Position numbers and translations under genes: made by a program. Below, in pieces: positions 5,699 through 8,214 of a stretch of 8,214 nucleotides of DNA. Origin of the DNA: UBA7657 sp049653045 (lineage in GTDB: Bacteria > Pseudomonadota > Alphaproteobacteria > Micavibrionales > Micavibrionaceae); NCBI GenBank assembly GCA_049653045.1, contig JBASFN010000124.1:1-8214 (forward strand), in the 5' to 3' direction. Numbering within the stretch: position 1 is the first letter of the stretch; every line of letters starts with the position of its first letter. The notes below the pieces were generated by a model. The model saw only the letters and a list, made by a program, of their open reading frames with translations. It was not told the origin of the DNA and searched no databases.

Positions 5699-6658
5699 AT
5701 GTCTACGCAAGCAAAAATAATGCCTCAGAAAGACAAGAAATACCGCCTCATCACGCGCAGTGATATGGACGGCCTTGTCTGCGGTGTCCTGTTCAAGGAA
5801 CTGGATTTGATCGAGGACGTTACGTTTGCGCACCCTAAGGACATGCAGGACGGCCTTATTGAAGTCGGGCTTGATGACATCACGACCAACCTACCTTATG
5901 TCGAAGGCGTTTATTTGGCCTTCGATCACCACGCCAGCGAATCCGAACGAGTCAAAGGATCTCCAAAAAACCACATCATCGATCCCAAAGCCCCCTCTGC
6001 GGCGCGTGTCGTTTACGATTACTTCGGCGGCGCCGAGCGTTTCCCAAACATCCCACCCGACATGATGGATGCCGTCGACAAAGCCGACACAGCCAATTTC
6101 ACCCGCGACGAAATTTTAAATCCCGAAGGCTGGGTTCTCCTCAGCTTCATCATGGACGCCCGCACCGGCCTTGGCCGCTTCCGCGATTTCAACATATCGA
6201 ACTACCAGTTGATGATGAAACTCATCGACCATTGCCGCAAGCACAACTCCATCGAGGAAATCCTGAAACTCCCCGACGTAAAGGAACGCGTTGATCTTTA
6301 CTTTGAACACCAGATGAAATTCCGCCAACAAATCGAACGCTGCGCACAAGTCAACAAGAACCTCGTCGTTCTCGACCTGCGGCAGGAAGAAACAATCTGG
6401 GCTGGCAACCGCTTCGTCATTTACGCACTGTTTCCCCATTGCAATATCTCCATCCACGTACTTTGGGGGAAAAACAAACAGAACACCGTTTTTGCCATCG
6501 GAAAATCGATTTTGAACCGCACCAGCAAAACCCACGTTGGAAAACTCGCACTCGCTCATGGCGGCGGCGGGCACGAAGCCGCTGGCACATGTCAGGTTGA
6601 GAATCTCCGAGCCGAAGAAGTTTTGATCGACCTGACGAATAAAATAACCTCCGCGTGA
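5699..6658 (+). CDS. DHH-family phosphoesterase
   Basis: This is a metal-dependent phosphoesterase of the DHH/DHHA1 superfamily (RecJ, exopolyphosphatase and NrnA-like enzymes), probably cytoplasmic. The N-terminal DHH domain shows SDMDG (residues 21-25, metal ligands Asp22 and Asp24), the DHH triad (Asp76-His77-His78) and a downstream Asp in VDKAD (126-130). The C-terminal DHHA1-type domain ends with GGGGHEAAGTC (288-298), the glycine/histidine signature that binds substrate phosphate. The length of 319 residues suits the short, two-domain branch rather than RecJ. Whether it hydrolyses polyphosphate, pAp, nano-RNA or a cyclic dinucleotide product cannot be told from the sequence. It starts 11 bases after clpX and overlaps the photolyase start by four bases (GTGA), so it is translated as part of this operon. 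Confidence 0.9.
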   Translation: MSTQAKIMPQKDKKYRLITRSDMDGLVCGVLFKELDLIEDVTFAHPKDMQDGLIEVGLDDITTNLPYVEGVYLAFDHHASESERVKGSPKNHIIDPKAPSAARVVYDYFGGAERFPNIPPDMMDAVDKADTANFTRDEILNPEGWVLLSFIMDARTGLGRFRDFNISNYQLMMKLIDHCRKHNSIEEILKLPDVKERVDLYFEHQMKFRQQIERCAQVNKNLVVLDLRQEETIWAGNRFVIYALFPHCNISIHVLWGKNKQNTVFAIGKSILNRTSKTHVGKLALAHGGGGHEAAGTCQVENLRAEEVLIDLTNKITSA

Positions 6659-8064
6659 CCGAACCACGCCTTGCAATTCACTGGTTCCGACAGGACTTAA
6701 GGCTTCAGGACAACACTGCCCTTCTACATGCATTAAAAAATAACCTCACCGTAATTCCTGTTTATATTATGGACTGCGCAGATGCAGACGAATGGCCAAG
6801 AGGCGCTGCCTCAAAATGGTGGCTCCACAAAAGCCTTACGGAACTCAACAAATCCCTAAATGAAAAACTTGTAATCCTGAATGGCTCCGCCGAAGACATT
6901 CTCCCCGATCTTATAAAAAAAACCGGCGCAACTACCGCCCTATGGAACAGATGTTACGAACCCTGGCGCATCTCCCGCGACAAAAAAATAAAACTCCTAC
7001 TAAGCAACGCCGGGATAACAGTAAAAACATTTAAGGATTCCGTTCTCTGGGAACCCTGGGAAGTTCTTAAAAGCGACAATACGCCTTACAAAATATTCAC
7101 ACCTTATTATAATAACGGCTGCCTGAAATCGCCCTTACAACCGGGTACACCCGACAACACAAAAGTCCCTCATTCATTATTTGACGACAAATCAACCCTC
7201 GGAAACGATATATCCTCCCTCAACCTTGTGCCTAAAATCAAATGGTATAAGGATTTTGAATCAGAATGGACACCGGGCGAATCCGGCGCAAAAAAGGCAC
7301 TAAGCACTTTCCTTAAAAAAAATCTGCCCCACTACAAAGAAGGCCGCGACATCCCGTCAAACAGATCAACCTCTCGCCTCTCTCCACACCTGCACTTCGG
7401 AGAAATATCAATCCGCAGCGTATGGCACGAAGCCCGCAAAACAGGCATAGAGGAAAGACAAGAACACAACATGGAGCATTTCTGCCGTGAAATCGGCTGG
7501 CGGGAATTTTCCACATCCCTGCTCTATCATTTCCCCGACATCCCTAAAAACCCCTTACAAAAAAAATTCACAGCCTTTCCGTGGGACAAAAACCCCACAG
7601 CACTTAAGGCATGGCAAAAAGGGGAAACAGGAATCCCCATCATTGATGCAGGAATGCGCGAACTCTGGAAAACAGGCTATATGCACAACCGTGTACGCAT
7701 GATCGCCGCCTCATTTCTGGTCAAAAACCTGCTGATTCATTGGCATGAAGGAGAAAAATGGTTTTGGGATTGCTTGCTGGATGCCGATCTCGCAAACAAC
7801 TCGGCCAGTTGGCAATGGGTGGCCGGATGCGGCACAGACGCCGCCCCTTACTTCCGTATCTTTAACCCTGTCACACAAGGGGAAAAATTTGACCCCAACG
7901 GAACCTATGTCCGCACCCACGTTCCAGAACTCAAAAACATCCCCAATCGGCACATCCACAGACCATGGGATTCCCCAAACCCGCCAACCAATTATCCATC
8001 CCCAATTATCGATATAGCCTCCAGCCGCGAAAGAGCACTGGAAGCTTTCGCCCAAATCAAATAA
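6655..8064 (+). CDS. phrB: Deoxyribodipyrimidine photolyase (class I CPD type)
   Basis: This FAD enzyme splits UV-induced cyclobutane pyrimidine dimers using blue light. The N-terminal alpha/beta antenna domain (about 1-130) begins IHWFRQDLRLQDN. The C-terminal helical FAD domain holds STSRLSPHLHFGEIS (238-252), GWREF (281-285), NRVRM (345-349) and NNSASWQWVAGCGTDAAPYF (381-400). The three tryptophans of the electron-transfer chain are intact: Trp310, Trp363 and Trp386, matching E. coli 306, 359 and 382. Asn382 corresponds to the flavin-contacting Asn378, and Glu279/Trp282 to the substrate-contacting Glu274/Trp277. The start is a GTG overlapping the previous stop (GTGA). The next in-frame ATG would remove the conserved N-terminal strand. 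GC content is somewhat lower than in clpX. A photoreceptor cryptochrome role cannot be excluded, but repair is more likely. Confidence 0.95.
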   Translation: MTEPRLAIHWFRQDLRLQDNTALLHALKNNLTVIPVYIMDCADADEWPRGAASKWWLHKSLTELNKSLNEKLVILNGSAEDILPDLIKKTGATTALWNRCYEPWRISRDKKIKLLLSNAGITVKTFKDSVLWEPWEVLKSDNTPYKIFTPYYNNGCLKSPLQPGTPDNTKVPHSLFDDKSTLGNDISSLNLVPKIKWYKDFESEWTPGESGAKKALSTFLKKNLPHYKEGRDIPSNRSTSRLSPHLHFGEISIRSVWHEARKTGIEERQEHNMEHFCREIGWREFSTSLLYHFPDIPKNPLQKKFTAFPWDKNPTALKAWQKGETGIPIIDAGMRELWKTGYMHNRVRMIAASFLVKNLLIHWHEGEKWFWDCLLDADLANNSASWQWVAGCGTDAAPYFRIFNPVTQGEKFDPNGTYVRTHVPELKNIPNRHIHRPWDSPNPPTNYPSPIIDIASSRERALEAFAQIK

Positions 8065-8073
8065 CCTAAACCC

Positions 8074-8214
8074 ATGAAACCCTTGCCCCTGAAAAAAGGC
8101 GATACAATCGGCGTCATGGCTCCCTCCAGCTATGTCGAACGGGACGATATTGAAAAATCAAAATTACTTCTGGAGAAAAAAGGCTACAAAGTTTTTATCC
8201 ATCCCCAGACATGG
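8074..8214 (+). CDS. LD-carboxypeptidase (peptidase S66/LdcA-like), 3' end outside the window
   Basis: Only the first 47 residues are visible. They match the start of the S66 family: a short basic lead, then GDTIGVMAPSSYVERDDIEKS (about residues 9-29) and the first alpha/beta unit LLLEKKGYKVFIHP. LdcA enzymes remove the terminal D-Ala from muropeptide tetrapeptides during peptidoglycan recycling; MccF relatives detoxify microcin-type peptides. The catalytic Ser, Glu and His lie beyond the window and cannot be checked. The ATG is nine bases after the photolyase stop with no clear ribosome site, suggesting coupling to the upstream genes. Confidence 0.85.
   Translation, partial: MKPLPLKKGDTIGVMAPSSYVERDDIEKSKLLLEKKGYKVFIHPQTW

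Noticed and set aside
6116..6733. Open frame on the - strand opposite the DHH gene and photolyase start
   Set aside because: It spans the junction of two clearly real + strand genes and lacks any known motif.

Overview
The window reads as a piece of an alphaproteobacterial chromosome. The ClpX protein and the mix of neighbours look alphaproteobacterial, and three kinds of intergenic or in-gene palindromic repeat common in such genomes are present. A Micavibrio-like or other uncultured alphaproteobacterium is my best guess, from overall impression and not from a search. Most genes are on the + strand; only sufE is on the - strand.

Layout. Bases 1-1104 hold an AT-rich pair of unrecognised or only faintly recognisable genes. 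The first is open at the left edge. The second has a fold signature reminiscent of BECR/colicin-type RNase toxin domains. The two lie in the same frame, separated by a single TAA. Bases 1188-2597 encode a complete histidyl-tRNA synthetase (hisS) that carries a 73-nt palindromic repeat inserted in frame. A second, different palindromic repeat (2601-2712) follows hisS. It runs into the start of a gene for a small exported protein, so that part of the signal peptide is encoded by repeat DNA. A CHMI-family tautomerase gene comes next (3315-3683), then a third palindromic repeat between convergent genes (3693-3773), then sufE on the - strand (3802-4203).

A 194-base divergent intergenic region separates sufE from clpX. 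ClpX (4398-5687), a DHH-family phosphoesterase (5699-6658), a class I CPD photolyase (6655-8064) and the first 47 codons of an LD-carboxypeptidase-like gene (from 8074) follow with gaps of 11, -4 and 9 nt. They are probably one transcription unit with a stress and maintenance theme: protein unfolding, nucleotide or phosphate turnover, UV repair and peptidoglycan recycling. This common theme is inference.

The most interesting points are the repeat-derived peptide inside an essential tRNA synthetase, the repeat-derived start of a signal peptide, and the possible split toxin-like locus at the left end.
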